From: an uncultured Lentisphaeria bacterium
GTDB taxonomy: Bacteria; Verrucomicrobiota; Lentisphaeria; Victivallales; Victivallaceae
Direction of reading: 5' to 3'
DNA: 8,062 nt
Assembly: GCA_903821255.1 (NCBI GenBank)
Contig: CAIJKT010000178.1
Span: forward strand, 1-8,062
Each line of letters opens with the position of its first letter. Positions within the stretch are counted from its first letter, which is position 1. The notes under the pieces were generated by a model, which saw nothing but the letters and a program-made list of their open reading frames with translations, was not told the origin of the DNA and searched no databases. Both the position numbers and the translations under genes were made by a program. This document shows positions 7,932 through 8,062 of the stretch, piece after piece.

Positions 7932-7957
7932 GGGGACAACTGCTGTCCTCATTTTTT
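7932..7957 (+). terminator. Intrinsic terminator after pcnB
   Basis: GGGGACA (7932-7938) pairs with TGTCCTC (7944-7950), seven pairs with one G-U, around the loop ACTGC. One A and then six T (7952-7957) follow. It starts 8 bases after the pcnB stop and would end the nadB-pcnB transcript. Confidence 0.75.
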
Positions 7958-8062
7958 GGCTCTTTCGGTGTTTTAGTGGGTAAATGCCCAAAAAGCTGAA
8001 ATAACAGTTTGAAAAATATGTAAAGCATAGAATAATAAAGACTCCAAATCCAAACCGCCAAG
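7958..8062. mobile_element. Possible left end of an ISL3-family insertion sequence, running off the window
   Basis: Directly after the terminator U-tract the sequence changes to non-coding DNA beginning GGCTCTTTCGGTG, followed by TTTTAGTGGGTAAATG. ISL3-family elements typically have terminal inverted repeats of about 15-39 bases starting with GGCTCTT- or GGGTCTT-like sequence, and they make 8-base AT-rich target duplications. The 8 bases at 7950-7957 (CATTTTTT) would be the duplicated target. No transposase codons can be seen before the window ends at 8062, and the opposite end is outside, so this rests on resemblance only. If not an IS end, it is simply the spacer to the next gene. Confidence 0.35.

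Noticed and set aside
7932..7950. The GGGGACA...TGTCCTC stem as a REP-like or transposon-associated repeat
   Set aside because: Similar TTGGGGACA motifs occur near REP-associated transposases. Here a single hairpin followed by six T directly after a stop codon is explained better as an intrinsic terminator, and no second copy is in the window.
7666..8061. Leftward open frame (131 codons) spanning the end of pcnB and the right edge
   Set aside because: It runs through the terminator hairpin and the antisense of pcnB, and shows no family resemblance. It is not supported as a gene even though part lies in intergenic DNA.
1..8062. tRNA, rRNA, CRISPR array, prophage or defence and toxin-antitoxin genes
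   Set aside because: No such elements were seen on either strand. All coding space is taken by six housekeeping-type genes and no gap exceeds 140 bases.

Overview
The window carries six genes in two divergent transcription groups separated by a 92-base AT-rich control region (4981-5072). All six belong to well-known families. I do not see a new multi-gene system here. The organism is a diderm (Gram-negative-type) bacterium, because it has an apolipoprotein N-acyltransferase (Lnt). It makes NAD from aspartate (NadB) and has a PcnB-type nucleotidyltransferase. GC content is moderate (a little over half by eye). Ribosome binding sites are uneven: strong ones precede the M42 peptidase and yjbQ, and almost none precede nadB and guaB. 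The overall look would fit the Planctomycetes-Verrucomicrobia-Lentisphaerae group, perhaps Lentisphaeria, but this is a guess from sequence style and not a demonstrated placement.

Leftward group, in order of transcription: lnt (4980-3136), yjbQ (3124-2708, 11 bases after lnt), guaB (2620-1121, after an 87-base gap with a candidate internal promoter), and an M42-family metallo-aminopeptidase (1014-10, after a 106-base gap with a hairpin). lnt and yjbQ are almost certainly co-transcribed. guaB and the peptidase may be read through from upstream, from their own promoters, or both. The four functions are lipoprotein maturation, a YjbQ/UPF0047 protein, guanine nucleotide synthesis and peptide trimming. 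They do not form one pathway, so this looks like a housekeeping cluster.

Rightward group: nadB (5073-6731) and pcnB (6724-7923) overlap by 8 bases and are probably translationally coupled. A good intrinsic terminator follows pcnB (7932-7957).

The points most worth a second look are at the edges. The M42 peptidase ends at a TAG codon exactly where its family normally continues into a last helix, and the codons beyond the TAG (I-E-L) still look like family sequence. Directly after the U-tract of the pcnB terminator, at 7958, the sequence changes character and begins with GGCTCTTTCGGTG, which resembles the end of an ISL3-family insertion sequence running off the right edge. The nadB leader holds an AT-only 14-base palindrome and a 5' stem-loop in place of a Shine-Dalgarno sequence.
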